Part shown: piece after piece, positions 17,294-26,295 of the stretch | Layout of the letters: the number at the start of each line of letters is the position of its first letter | Position numbering within the stretch: position 1 is the first letter of the stretch | Source: Rhodovulum kholense | GTDB lineage: Bacteria > Pseudomonadota > Alphaproteobacteria > Rhodobacterales > Rhodobacteraceae | Length of the DNA: 64,000 nt | Reading direction: 5' to 3' | Assembly (NCBI RefSeq): GCF_003053725.1 | Contig: NZ_QAYC01000008.1 | Location: forward strand, 1-64,000 | The notes under the pieces: generated by a model | Database searches by the model: none | What the model saw: only the letters and a program-made list of their open reading frames with translations | What the model was told of the DNA's origin: nothing | Made by a program: the position numbers and the translations under genes

Positions 17294-17764
17294 ATGAAAT
17301 CCCTTCTCGTCGCAACCGCTCTTGCGCTTGCCTCCACCACGGCCGTCGCGGACGGCAACGCCTCTGGTCACAGCCATGGCCAGTCCTCCATCGGCCAGCC
17401 CGGCAGTGCCGCCGAGGCCGATCGCAGCGTCACGATCCGCATGGTCGAGACCGCCGACGGCATGGGCTTCGAGCCCGCCGCGCTTGACGTCAAACAGGGC
17501 GAAACGATCCGCTTCGAGGTCGAGAACACCGGCCACATGGATCACGAGATCGTCCTCGGCACCGTCGAGGGCAACCGCGCGCATATGCAGAAGATGGCCG
17601 AGATGGGCCCGATGCGGCACCACGACCCGAACGCCCTGCAGCTTGCGCCGGGCGAAGCGGGCGAGCTGGTCTGGACCTTCTCCGAACCGGGCAGCGTCCA
17701 GTTCGCCTGCCTCATCATGGGCCATATGGAGGCCGGGATGCACGGCACCATCACCGTCAACTGA
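17294..17764 (+). CDS. Periplasmic cupredoxin (plastocyanin/azurin-like, copper tolerance type)
   Basis: The 156-residue protein has a clear signal peptide (ends near AVADG), a His-rich linker (SGHSHGQSS) and a cupredoxin domain. The ligand pattern is visible: His in GHMDHEIVLG and the Cys-His-Met loop CLIMGHMEAGM near the C-terminus, consistent with a blue-copper site. The region between is unusually rich in Met and His (HMQKMAEMGPMRHHDP), which may bind additional copper. The start ATG at 17294 has AGGAA upstream; the longer frame has no such site. It lies between the small Cys protein and a DUF411 gene and ahead of a multicopper oxidase, pointing to periplasmic copper handling. Confidence 0.8.
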   Translation: MKSLLVATALALASTTAVADGNASGHSHGQSSIGQPGSAAEADRSVTIRMVETADGMGFEPAALDVKQGETIRFEVENTGHMDHEIVLGTVEGNRAHMQKMAEMGPMRHHDPNALQLAPGEAGELVWTFSEPGSVQFACLIMGHMEAGMHGTITVN

Positions 17765-17822
17765 AGATCGTCCCCCCGCGCACGGGGCGACCGGCCCCGT
17801 GCCCCGGATCAGGAGCACTGAC

Positions 17823-18311
17823 ATGACCAATGCAAAACCCACCCGCCGCACCGTCCTGTTCGGGGGCGCGGCCCTCGGGATCGCCGCCGCCCTGCCGCTG
17901 GCCGCGCGCGCGGCCAGCCCGGCCAGCCCGAGGATGCATGTGCTGAAAGACCCCAATTGCGGATGCTGCACCGCCTGGATCGACATCCTCAGGGCCGAGG
18001 GGTTCGAGGTGACCGTCGAGGCGTCCAGAGGCACCGCGCTCGCCCGCTTCAAGACCCGCAACGGTATCCCGCGCAGCATGATCTCGTGCCATACCGGCAC
18101 TATCGAGGGCTACATGATCGAGGGCCACGTGCCCGTGGCCGACATCCGCCGTCTGCTGGACGAGCGGCCCGAGGCCGTGGGTCTGGCCGTGCCCGGCATG
18201 CCGATGGGATCGCCCGGCATGGGGCCGGAAAGCCGCCGCGACGCCTATGACGTCCATCTGATCCGGCGCGACGGATCGACCGAGATCTTCGCCCGCTACG
18301 ACGCGGCGTGA
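17823..18311 (+). CDS. DUF411 metal-binding protein
   Basis: The 162-residue product has a twin-arginine-like export signal (PTRRTVLFGGAALG) and the DUF411 core, with NCGCCTAWID right after the first strand and later GIPRSMISCHTG, EGHVPVADI and GLAVPGMPMGSPGM. DUF411 proteins are usually found beside copper resistance genes; the Cys and Met residues are likely ligands, though the biochemical role is not settled. The start was chosen at 17823, preceded by GGAG (CAGGAGCACTGAC); the longer open frame overlaps the cupredoxin gene in another frame. It lies 58 bases after the cupredoxin gene. Confidence 0.8.
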   Translation: MTNAKPTRRTVLFGGAALGIAAALPLAARAASPASPRMHVLKDPNCGCCTAWIDILRAEGFEVTVEASRGTALARFKTRNGIPRSMISCHTGTIEGYMIEGHVPVADIRRLLDERPEAVGLAVPGMPMGSPGMGPESRRDAYDVHLIRRDGSTEIFARYDAA

Positions 18312-18339
18312 CCCGGCCGCGATCCTGAAACGACAGCTT

Positions 18340-18360
18340 CGGGCGGCCCACCGCCGCCCG
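18340..18360 (+). terminator. Hairpin after the DUF411 gene
   Basis: CGGGCGGC and GCCGCCCG form a perfect 8-bp stem with a CCACC loop, 29 bases after the DUF411 stop. There is no T-run. The rest of the gap to the next gene (18361-18678) shows no coding region and probably carries the multicopper oxidase promoter. Confidence 0.4.
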
Positions 18361-18678
18361 GGGCAGCTTGCCGTGCCGCCCCGCGCGGGGCCGCGGAGCC
18401 CGGCGCGGCCGATGCGCCCCGCGGTCCGAGCGGACGGCCCGCGGGCGCCACCCTGCCGCCCGGACCCGGGCGGCGCGCCCCGGAGGCCACAGGCCCCAAG
18501 GCACCAAAGGTCGACGCCCCCGTCCCTGTCCCCGACCCCGATCGCAAGCCCCAACGGAAGCTCGCCCCGGACGGTTGGCGTGGCGTCAGGTCTCTGCCTT
18601 GAAGGGAATCGGTCCCCGTGAGAGACTTCTGGAATAGTTCCGAGAATTTTCAGCACTCAATCGACGGGGGAATAATTC

Positions 18679-21000
18679 ATGTCCGGAGACCGTTTCATCG
18701 TCTCGCGCCGACCGACCGCCGCCCTTCTTGCCGCCTTTGCCTGCAGCCTCTGCGCCGGTCCGGGCCGGGCTCAGGACATTGCCGAACCGCCGCCCCGCGC
18801 GGCCATGCTGCGCCCGGAAGCGGACGGGGCCGAACCCGGCGCAGCGCTGGAAAGCGCGGGTCCCTCCGATGCCGAAGATCGCTGCGCCGGCGCCGATGTC
18901 TGTTACGATCTGGCCCTGCGCTATGTCGACGGGCAGCTGCGCAACCCGGCCTTTCCCGAAACCGACCCACGCGGCTATGACAGCGTGCGGCTGCGCGCCT
19001 ATGCCGGGCTGGTGCTGGACGAGACCGGCGCCCCGGTCGCGCAGCGGAATGCCTATGTCGCGCCGGTGGTCGAGATCGCGCCGGGCGACACCTTCCGGCT
19101 GACCTTCGAGAACGCGCTGCCGCGCCCGCAGGACATGGTGCTGCCGGGCGAGGACGCGAATGGCAATCCGCTGCGCTGTACCGGAGAACCCGAGGATCAC
19201 AACGAGCCCAGCTGCGCCAATTTCAACCTGACCAACATGCATACCCACGGGCTTTGGGTCAGCCCGCAGGGCAACAGCGACAACGTGTTGTTGACGGTCA
19301 ATCCCGGCATCCGGTTCACCTATGAATACAACATCCCCGACGACCATCCGGCGGGCACCTTCTGGTATCACGCCCACCGGCACGGCTCGACCGCGCCGCA
19401 GGTGTCGAGCGGCATGGCGGGCATCCTGCTGATCCGCGGCGACCGCCAGCCCCGGCTGGGGGCCACCGGCTGGGCCGCGCCGGGAGATCTTGACGTGATC
19501 CTGCCCCGTCCCGAAGGCCCGGCCGGTGCCTATGACGGAACAGCCGGGGTCCGCTTTCCCGAACGCACCTTCCTCTTTCAGCAGATCGCCTATGCCTGCC
19601 GCTGGACCCGGGCCGAGGTCGACGCGCTGGCCGCCGGGGGCACGCCCGCGGCCGATCTGCCGGTGGTGGGCGCGATCAAGGCCGACGCGAACGGCTGGTT
19701 CTGCGACGAAGGCGACATCGGCATGGTCGAACCCGGCCCCGGCAACGCCTTCGACCAGGTCGGGTTCGGCAGCTGGCCGCGCTCGGGTCGCCACACCGCG
19801 ATCAACGGCGAGATCCAGAAACAGCAGCCGGGCGCCGTGGCCGGGCGGGTCGAACGCTGGCGGCTGATCCATGGCGGCGTGCGCGAGACCATCGGGCTCG
19901 AGATCCGCAAGGTCGAGGGCACCACCGCCGAGGACCTGCGGGCGCGGCTGGCCGAGGGTACCGGGGGCAAGAGCCGCGACGCCATGGCCGAGACCGTCGA
20001 GCAGGTCTGTTCCGGCGCGCCGCTGGATCTGGTGCGGGTCGCGACCGACGGTCTGACCCGGCCGGATATCCGGACCGGCCCCGAACTGCTGCTGCAACCC
20101 GCCTATCGCGAGGACGTTCTGGTCAGTTTCCCCTCGGCGGGCACCTATTGCATCGTCGACGCGGCCACCGCGCCGGGGTCCGACATCAACCTCAACGACA
20201 ACGACACCGCGCTTCTGGGCTTTCTCGAAGTGGCGCCCGCCGACGCGCCTCTGGCGGGCGATGGCGGGGCGGATCAGGTGATGGCGATGCTGGAACGCTC
20301 GATCGAGGCCCGGATCGAGGACCCGGCGGCGCGCGAGGCGATCCTAGCGGACCTGGCCGAGGGCCGGCTTGACGCCTTCGTCAAGCATCGCGACATCGCC
20401 GATCACGAGGTGTCGGGGCAGCAGACCGTGGGCTTCACGATCCAGGGGCCGCCCTTCGCCTTCATGATCGGCCGGATCGCGCCCACCCATGTCGATAACG
20501 GCGCGCCCTTCGCGCTGGTCGGGGCCGCGTCCTACGAGGCCACACGGTTCGACCGCATCCTGCCGCTGGGCGGCGTCGAGGAATGGACGCTGACCTCGTT
20601 CGGGGGCGGCGGGCATCCGTTCCACATCCATGTCAATCCGTTCCAGATCGCCGAGGTGCTGAAATACCAGCCCGATGCGGGCTGCGCGACGGGGGCGGCA
20701 GGCGCGCGGCATTGCGACATCGACCCGAACGACCCGGCCACCTATGTCGATGTCAGCGGGCCGGACAGCGACGAGCCGCAATATGCGGGGCTCAAGGGCG
20801 CGTGGAAGGACACGCTGTTCATCCTGCCCGGCCATCTGGTCAGGCTGCGCACCCGCTACGAGCGCTATATCGGCGATTTCGTCCTGCACTGTCACATCCT
20901 CGACCACGAGGACGAGGGGATGATGCAGAACGTCCGGATCGCCATTCCCGACGGCAAGGGCGGCTTCGACCGCCCGATGACGGAACACGCCATGCACTAG
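18679..21000 (+). CDS. Periplasmic multicopper oxidase
   Basis: The 773-residue protein carries all four multicopper-oxidase copper motifs: HTHG (in NMHTHGLWVSP), HAH (FWYHAHRHG), HPFHIH (GGHPFHIHVNPF) and the type 1 loop HCHILDHEDEGMM with an axial Met. The N-terminus is a signal peptide (AAFACSLCAGPGRAQD). It is longer than CueO/CopA-type oxidases (about 500-600), with an insertion of about 150 residues between the two copper-binding halves. Expected activity is oxidation of Cu(I) or phenolics with reduction of O2 to water. It follows the cupredoxin and DUF411 genes on the same strand, so copper detoxification is the likely role. GGGGGAA lies 7 bases before the ATG. Confidence 0.85.
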   Translation: MSGDRFIVSRRPTAALLAAFACSLCAGPGRAQDIAEPPPRAAMLRPEADGAEPGAALESAGPSDAEDRCAGADVCYDLALRYVDGQLRNPAFPETDPRGYDSVRLRAYAGLVLDETGAPVAQRNAYVAPVVEIAPGDTFRLTFENALPRPQDMVLPGEDANGNPLRCTGEPEDHNEPSCANFNLTNMHTHGLWVSPQGNSDNVLLTVNPGIRFTYEYNIPDDHPAGTFWYHAHRHGSTAPQVSSGMAGILLIRGDRQPRLGATGWAAPGDLDVILPRPEGPAGAYDGTAGVRFPERTFLFQQIAYACRWTRAEVDALAAGGTPAADLPVVGAIKADANGWFCDEGDIGMVEPGPGNAFDQVGFGSWPRSGRHTAINGEIQKQQPGAVAGRVERWRLIHGGVRETIGLEIRKVEGTTAEDLRARLAEGTGGKSRDAMAETVEQVCSGAPLDLVRVATDGLTRPDIRTGPELLLQPAYREDVLVSFPSAGTYCIVDAATAPGSDINLNDNDTALLGFLEVAPADAPLAGDGGADQVMAMLERSIEARIEDPAAREAILADLAEGRLDAFVKHRDIADHEVSGQQTVGFTIQGPPFAFMIGRIAPTHVDNGAPFALVGAASYEATRFDRILPLGGVEEWTLTSFGGGGHPFHIHVNPFQIAEVLKYQPDAGCATGAAGARHCDIDPNDPATYVDVSGPDSDEPQYAGLKGAWKDTLFILPGHLVRLRTRYERYIGDFVLHCHILDHEDEGMMQNVRIAIPDGKGGFDRPMTEHAMH

Positions 21001-21016
21001 GTACGACAGCGCGTGG

Positions 21017-21037
21017 CGCCGGGCGAACACCCCGGCG
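21017..21037 (+). terminator. Hairpin after the multicopper oxidase gene
   Basis: CGCCGGG and CCCGGCG pair around a 7-base loop, 16 bases after the stop codon. It is a plausible transcription terminator, without a T-run. The following stretch to 21385 has no supported gene. Confidence 0.45.
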
Positions 21038-21385
21038 ACGCGGCCCCTGGCGCGCCCCGAGAGGCCGACGCGTGCTCGCCGCTTCATGGCGGTTACCTCC
21101 TGCGGCCCAGCGCCCGCACTTCGATCCGCCCGGCCGTCTCGGGCGCCCCTCACCCCGGTCGCCCGGACCGCCAGGGGTCCCGTGGTGCGACCTGCGGCAG
21201 GGCCTTCGGCCGACTGAGACCGGGTTTCGGGCGCGCGGCTCGCGCCACGGGTCGTTGAGCCCGGGACCCGGCGGTTCCGGTTCCCGAGGCCGGGCAGAGG
21301 TGCAGATCCGCGCCCCGGGGGCCTTGCTTTCGCTCGGGACTGTGCGAAGGAGAGATGCTTCTTCCGCTCGACGGAAACCAGGACC

Positions 21386-21814
21386 ATGGCAGAGATCCGG
21401 CTCCACCGAGGACGACTGATCGATCACATTCAGCTTGTGGTCCGGGATCTCGGTGCGAGCGAACGCTTCTACAGGGCCGTCATGGCCGTGCTGGAGATCC
21501 CGGTGCTCGGCACCGACCGGGGGTGCTTCCTGGCGGATGAGCTTGTCGTGTCGTCGGCGGACAGCCCGACGGCCGCGGGCGCCTTGACCGGGCGCCATCA
21601 CCTGGCCTTTCAGGCAAGGGATCGCGCGACGGTCGATGCCTTCCACCGCGCCGCGCTGGACCATGGGGGCACCGACAACGGTACGCCGGGCATACGGGCC
21701 TATCATCCGCAATATTATGCCGCTTTCGTGCTGGACCCCGATGGCAACAACATCGAGGCCGTCTATCAGGGCGAGGCGAAACGCAGCGCGCCGTCGGTCA
21801 CGATCGAGGTCTAG
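21386..21814 (+). CDS. VOC (glyoxalase/bleomycin resistance) family protein
   Basis: The 142-residue single-domain protein shows the vicinal oxygen chelate fold: an N-terminal His-containing strand (LIDHIQLVVRDL), a middle strand with His (GRHHLAFQA), and the C-terminal DPDGNNIEAVYQG with a conserved Glu. His, His and Glu can bind a divalent metal. The typical helix after the first strand (ASERFYRAVMAVL) is present. Substrate is unknown; such proteins act as dioxygenases, isomerases or resistance proteins. It stands alone, convergent to the response regulator gene, with a 169-base gap. Confidence 0.75.
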   Translation: MAEIRLHRGRLIDHIQLVVRDLGASERFYRAVMAVLEIPVLGTDRGCFLADELVVSSADSPTAAGALTGRHHLAFQARDRATVDAFHRAALDHGGTDNGTPGIRAYHPQYYAAFVLDPDGNNIEAVYQGEAKRSAPSVTIEV

Positions 21815-21983
21815 GCCCGCGCCGAACCCGCGCCGTGCGACCGTCCCTGTCTTCTGCGATGGGCCGGATCGGATCCTGAGTGGGCCGATCGCGCCATCCT
21901 GCCCGTGCGCGTCGCGCCGTCGTCCCGGGCGATCCGGTCCGCGGGGGCCTCGGCCCATGGCACACCCGGGCGCGGAGCTCCGG

Positions 21984-22625
21984 TCAGATGGCGGGCAGCA
22001 ACCCCGTCTCCAGCGCGAACCAGACCAGCTGGGCATCGGTTTCGAGACCGAGGATGCTCTTGATCTGGTAGTGGTTGTTGCGCACCGTCTTGGGGCTGAT
22101 CGACAGTTCCCCGGCGATGCGCTCGGCAGACCAGCCCCGCGCCAGCAGGCACAGGATCTCGGTCTGGCGCGGGCTGAGATCGGTGAGGCCGGTGCCGATG
22201 CCCGAGATGCGGTCGCGGGCGATGGCCTCGATCACGTCGGGCGAAATCACCGTCTGCCCGCGCAAGGCGCCGAAGATCGCCTCGACCAACAGCCTGGGAT
22301 CGCTGCTTTTGGTGATGTAACCCATGGCCCCCGCCTGGACGGCCTTGAGCGCGAAGGCCGCGCTGAGATGCATGGTGAAGACCACGATCCGCGCACTGTC
22401 ATCGTACTGGCGGATATGCCGGATCGCCTCGATCCCGCTGGCGCCGGGCAGGGTCACGTCCATCACCACGACATCGGGCCGCAAGGCGCGGAACTGCGCA
22501 TAGGCCGCGCGCGCGTCCTCGGCCTCGCCGGCGATCTTGAGGCCCGGTTGCAGGTCGATCAGGCGGCGGTAGCCCTCGCGCACGACCGGGTGATCGTCGA
22601 CGATGATGACGCTGTAGTCCTTCAT
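21984..22625 (-). CDS. NarL/FixJ-type response regulator
   Basis: The 213-residue protein has a receiver domain with the phosphorylation site in VVMDVTLPGASG (Asp56), the acidic pair VDDHP near the N-terminus and Lys in GYITKSS. A C-terminal LuxR-type helix-turn-helix follows (LSPRQTEILCLLARGWSAER, then SISPKTVRNNHYQIKSIL). Its ATG overlaps the stop of the histidine kinase gene by four bases, so the two are translationally coupled partners. The targets are unknown; the divergent MoxR/Bat operon is an obvious candidate. Confidence 0.85.
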   Translation of the reverse strand: MKDYSVIIVDDHPVVREGYRRLIDLQPGLKIAGEAEDARAAYAQFRALRPDVVVMDVTLPGASGIEAIRHIRQYDDSARIVVFTMHLSAAFALKAVQAGAMGYITKSSDPRLLVEAIFGALRGQTVISPDVIEAIARDRISGIGTGLTDLSPRQTEILCLLARGWSAERIAGELSISPKTVRNNHYQIKSILGLETDAQLVWFALETGLLPAI

Positions 22626-23959
22626 GCCGCAGAGCGCCCCCGCGCCATCGGCAAGCGCACGCGGATGCGCACCCCCCGGGCGCCCTCTTCCAGCCGTAGC
22701 CTGCCGCCCATCGCCTCGGTGCGTTCCGCCATGCCGATCAGGCCATGGCCGGGCGCGCCCCCGTCGATATGGCCGCCGCCGTCGTCCTCGACGGTCAGGA
22801 CGATGGCGTCGCCCTCGGCATGCAGGGCGACATCGACCCGGGAGGGCGTGCCGTGGCGCATGGCATTGGTGACGCATTCCTGCACGATCCGGTAGAGATC
22901 GAGCGCGACCGCGCCACTCAGGCCGTCCTCGTCCAGCGTGCTGTCCAGCCGCAGCCGGGCGCCGCTTTGCGCCTGCCAGCCCGAGAGCATGCCGCGCAGG
23001 CTGGCGGCCAGCCCGACCTCGTCGAGATCGGGCGGACGCAGCCGGGCGAAGGCGCCGCGCAGGCAGGTCATCATGGCCCGGATATTGGCGCCGATGGCCT
23101 CGGCATCGCGGGCCAGCGCCGGGTGTCCGGGCGGCGCAGCCAGGCCGATCGAGGCGGCCAGCGCCGCCGTCGCCGTCAGCATCTGGCCGAACTCGTCATG
23201 CAGGTCGCGCGCCAGCTGCCGCCGCTCGACATCCTCGACCTCGATCAGGCGGCGGGTGAGGACGCGCCGCGCCTCGGTGCTGGCCGTGAGCTGCTGCGCA
23301 AGCCGGTTGACCGCATCGGCGATCTTGCGGAATTCCGGCGCGCCCGAGCGCGTCACGCGGGTGTCGAGATCGCCCGCGCTGAGCCGGTCGAGCCCCCGGA
23401 CGATGGGTCCCACCGGTTCCAGCCGGGAATAGATCGCGAGCGTGCCGAGGAACAGCACCCCCGCGGCCATGCCCAGCGTCTGCCAGAGCGCGAGCCGCAC
23501 CCGCTGCCAGGCCAGCGTCGCGGCGGCGACCGGATCGAAGGTCACCTCGACCGAGAAGATCCCGCCCCCCGGGGCGCGGCCTTCTCCGGTCGCGGGCGCC
23601 ACCGGGCCGAAGACCCGCGTGACCGCCTTGCGGAAGCCGTCCGGCGCGATCGGCCCGAACATCTGCCAGCTGGCGCAGATCCGCCGTTCCGAAATCAGGC
23701 GCTGCTCGAACCGGATGCAGGTGCCCGGGGCCATCAGGCCCAGCAGCTTGATCGACGTCATCTCGGTATAAAGCGGATCGCCCGCGCGCGGCTCCATGTG
23801 ATAGGCACGTTCGAGGGCATAGCCCGCGCGGGTCAGCGTGTTGCGGGTGGACCGGTCGGCGGTCTCGTAGGCGGCGGTCGCCGCGAAGCCGACCGTGAGG
23901 GCGCCGGCCAGCAGCGTCACCAGCCAGAGCGTCAGAACGAGCCGCAGCCTCAAGCTCAT
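22622..23959 (-). CDS. Membrane sensor histidine kinase (NarX/DegS type)
   Basis: The 445-residue protein has an N-terminal membrane segment (LVLTLWLVTLLAGALTVGF), a periplasmic sensor of about 120 residues with two Cys (GTCIRF, RRICASW) and a second membrane segment around 155-178. A HAMP domain follows, then a HisKA_3 dimerisation domain with the phospho-acceptor His254 in ARDLHDEFGQ, and an HATPase domain (VTNAMRHGTPSRVDV, DDGGGHIDGGAPGHGLIGM). The start at 23959 has GGAGGA at ideal distance; the longer frame upstream is not supported. The two periplasmic Cys could form a disulfide or bind a ligand. It is divergent from the MoxR operon across 151 bases. Confidence 0.85.
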   Translation of the reverse strand: MSLRLRLVLTLWLVTLLAGALTVGFAATAAYETADRSTRNTLTRAGYALERAYHMEPRAGDPLYTEMTSIKLLGLMAPGTCIRFEQRLISERRICASWQMFGPIAPDGFRKAVTRVFGPVAPATGEGRAPGGGIFSVEVTFDPVAAATLAWQRVRLALWQTLGMAAGVLFLGTLAIYSRLEPVGPIVRGLDRLSAGDLDTRVTRSGAPEFRKIADAVNRLAQQLTASTEARRVLTRRLIEVEDVERRQLARDLHDEFGQMLTATAALAASIGLAAPPGHPALARDAEAIGANIRAMMTCLRGAFARLRPPDLDEVGLAASLRGMLSGWQAQSGARLRLDSTLDEDGLSGAVALDLYRIVQECVTNAMRHGTPSRVDVALHAEGDAIVLTVEDDGGGHIDGGAPGHGLIGMAERTEAMGGRLRLEEGARGVRIRVRLPMARGRSAA

Positions 23960-24110
23960 AGGATATCCTCCCCGATCTCCTGTCCCGAGGATCGGGGAAA
24001 CCTGCCTGTTTGTCGCGGGCAATTTGCCCGACCTTTCCGGGTTTGCCGGGAAAGGCTTTGTCATCGGCCGGCTTCATGCCTTGCTGAAACGGGAGTTTCG
24101 GGAGGCGCGC

Positions 24111-25088
24111 ATGGAAGATCTTGCACGGGCGGAGACGCTGGCCGACGCGGCGCGACGGCTGACGCAGCGCATGGAGGCCGGGCTGATCGGACAGGCGGCT
24201 CTTGTCGAACGGCTGGTGATCTGCCTGCTGACCGGCGGGCATATCCTGATCGAGGGACCGCCCGGGCTGGCCAAGACGCGGTGCGTGCGGCGACTTTCCG
24301 ACGCGGTCGAGGGCAGCTTTGCCCGCATCCAGTGCACGCCCGACCTGATGCCCTCGGACGTGACCGGCACCCAGGCCTGGCGGCCGGAAAGCGGGCAGAT
24401 GGTGTTCCTGCCGGGGCCGGTCTTTCATTCGCTCGTGCTGGTGGACGAGATCAACCGCGCCCCGCCCAAGGTGCAATCCGCCCTGCTGGAGGCCATGGCC
24501 GAGGGCCAGGTGACCAGCGGCGGCATCGCGCGCGCCCTGCCCGATCCCTTCATGGTCGTGGCGACGCAGAACCCGCTGGAACAGGAAGGCACCTTCCCGT
24601 TGCCCGAGGCGCAGCTGGACCGGTTCCTGTTTCATGTCCTGCTGGAGCTGCCGGATGCCGAGACGGAACTGGCGATCCTCGATCTCGTCGAGGGCGAATT
24701 GCGCGCTCCTTCCGGTCCTGCCGCGGCCTGTCTTGATCTCGCGACGCTGGCCGCGATGAAGGCCGAGGTGGTGCAGGTGCACCTGTCGCCCGCGCTCCGG
24801 CGCCATATCGTGGCGCTGGTGATGGCGACGCGGGCGGCGGTCGAGGGGCTGGCGGTGACCGGGCGCATCCAGCATGCGGTCAGTCCGCGCGGCACCCTGT
24901 CTCTGGCGGCGGCGGCGCGGGCGCGGGCCTGGCTGAACGGGCGCGATTACGCGGTCCCCGAGGACGTGGCGGCGCTGGCACCCGATGTGCTGTGCCACCG
25001 CATGGCCCCGACCTGGCGGGCCCGGGCCGCGGGCGAGACCTCGCGCGGTCTGATGGCCGAGATCCTCGCGGCGGTGGAGCCCTTGTGA
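24111..25088 (+). CDS. moxR: MoxR-family AAA+ ATPase
   Basis: The 325-residue ATPase has Walker A GPPGLAKT, Walker B LVLVDEINR, and the MoxR-typical PKVQSALLEAM and ATQNPLEQEGTFPLPEAQLD. MoxR proteins act as chaperone-like ATPases, together with von Willebrand factor A (VWA) proteins, in assembling or activating enzymes and envelope complexes. GGAGG precedes the ATG by five bases; the open frame further upstream enters the intergenic region. It is the first of seven genes with overlapping stop/start codons (the next start is TGATG), a MoxR-Bat operon. Confidence 0.85.
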   Translation: MEDLARAETLADAARRLTQRMEAGLIGQAALVERLVICLLTGGHILIEGPPGLAKTRCVRRLSDAVEGSFARIQCTPDLMPSDVTGTQAWRPESGQMVFLPGPVFHSLVLVDEINRAPPKVQSALLEAMAEGQVTSGGIARALPDPFMVVATQNPLEQEGTFPLPEAQLDRFLFHVLLELPDAETELAILDLVEGELRAPSGPAAACLDLATLAAMKAEVVQVHLSPALRRHIVALVMATRAAVEGLAVTGRIQHAVSPRGTLSLAAAARARAWLNGRDYAVPEDVAALAPDVLCHRMAPTWRARAAGETSRGLMAEILAAVEPL

Positions 25089-25930
25089 TGGGCGGCGAGG
25101 CGATATCGGGGGCCGCGCTGTCGCGGGACCGGCTTGTGGCGCTGGCCTCACGGGTCGGGCCGAACGCCGCTTCGGGGCTCGCGCGCGGACGGGTCGCGGC
25201 GCTGTCCGGGCCGCGGCGCGGCGAGGGCGGCGATCTTTACGACCTGCGGCCCTTCCTCGAGGGCGACGATCCGCGGCTGGTCGATCCGGCCGCCACCGCG
25301 CGCAGCGGGCGGCCGCAGTTGCGGCGGCGCCACGAGGAGGTCGAGCGCAGCCTGCTGTTGGTCGTCGATCTGCGCGGCCCGATGTTCTGGGGCACGCGGG
25401 GGCGGTTCCGGTCGGTCGCTGCGGCCGAGGCGGCGGCGGTCGAGGGCTGGGCCTGCGTGCTGGCGGGCGGACGGGTCGGGCTGGCGATCCTGCGCGATAG
25501 TGGCATCGACTGGTGGCCCTCCCGCCCCCGGCAGGCGGCGATGCTGGAGATCGCGGCCGGTCTCGCGCGCAGCCATGCCGAGGCGATAGCGCAGGCCGCG
25601 GGCGAGGCGGCCCCGCTTTGCGACGGGCTCGCGGCGGTTGCCGCGCGCGTGCCCTCGGGCACGGCGGTTGTCCTCGCGACCGGGATGGACAACCCCGGCG
25701 CAGCGTTCGCGAACATCGCCACCGACCTGATGTGTCGCAATCCTTTCGAGGTTCTGCTGGTTCAGGATGCCGTCGAAACCGCCCCGCCGCGGGTACGTCT
25801 GACCGCCCGGATCGGTCATGCCCTGATCCGCGGGCGCTTTGGCCCCTCGGGCACGGCGGCGTTTCTGACGGACCGCGGGATTGCGGTCCGGGTCGTCCGG
25901 GCCGATGCGGCGGAGGTCCTGCCGGCATGA
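25088..25930 (+). CDS. DUF58 protein of the MoxR/Bat operon
   Basis: The 280-residue protein shows the DUF58 hallmarks: an RRGEGGDLYDLRPFLEGDDP motif early on, followed by the basic segment PQLRRRHEEVERSLLLVVDL, where a VWA-like strand begins. DUF58 proteins accompany MoxR ATPases and VWA proteins and are thought to be co-factors of the MoxR complex. Its start overlaps the moxR stop (TGATG), and its own stop overlaps the next start (ATGA). No membrane segments are obvious, unlike many DUF58 proteins, so this is the short form. Confidence 0.75.
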   Translation: MGGEAISGAALSRDRLVALASRVGPNAASGLARGRVAALSGPRRGEGGDLYDLRPFLEGDDPRLVDPAATARSGRPQLRRRHEEVERSLLLVVDLRGPMFWGTRGRFRSVAAAEAAAVEGWACVLAGGRVGLAILRDSGIDWWPSRPRQAAMLEIAAGLARSHAEAIAQAAGEAAPLCDGLAAVAARVPSGTAVVLATGMDNPGAAFANIATDLMCRNPFEVLLVQDAVETAPPRVRLTARIGHALIRGRFGPSGTAAFLTDRGIAVRVVRADAAEVLPA

Positions 25931-26295
25931 CCCCCGACGAGCTTGTCTCCCGTCTGGCGCCGGTCCGCGTTCCGGCCGATTTCGCCCGGTTCGGGGGGCA
26001 GGACGCCTGCGTCGCGCTGGCGCTGGGGCTGCTGGCCGGGGCGATCCTGTCGGCCCTTTGGCGGGCGGTGACGGCGCCGCGCGCCCGGCCCCTGGACGAG
26101 GCCCGCGCCGCCATCGCCGCGCTGGCCGGCCTGCCGCCGCAGGAGCGGCTGGCGGGTCTTGCCCTGCTGCTGCGCGACCTGGGCGGGACGGCACCGCCGT
26201 CGATGCGGCAGGCGCTCTACGACCCCGGGACGGCGCCCGATCCCGCGTCGCTTGAAGCCGCGGTGATCGCGGCCGCGCGGAGGGCTGAGCGATGA
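25927..26295 (+). CDS. DUF4381-like small membrane protein
   Basis: The 122-residue protein has one hydrophobic segment (about residues 27-46, DACVALALGLLAGAILSALW) and a cytoplasmic part with PPQERLAGLALLLRDLGG. Position between DUF58 and the first VWA gene, together with size, matches the DUF4381 proteins of Bat operons. That assignment rests mainly on context. Both ends overlap neighbouring genes by four bases. Confidence 0.6.
   Translation: MTPDELVSRLAPVRVPADFARFGGQDACVALALGLLAGAILSALWRAVTAPRARPLDEARAAIAALAGLPPQERLAGLALLLRDLGGTAPPSMRQALYDPGTAPDPASLEAAVIAAARRAER

Noticed and set aside
23196-26114. A 972-codon minus-strand open frame opposite the kinase and MoxR genes
   Set aside because: Low-complexity Arg/Pro/Ala translation crossing two divergent, motif-supported operons; a GC-driven shadow.
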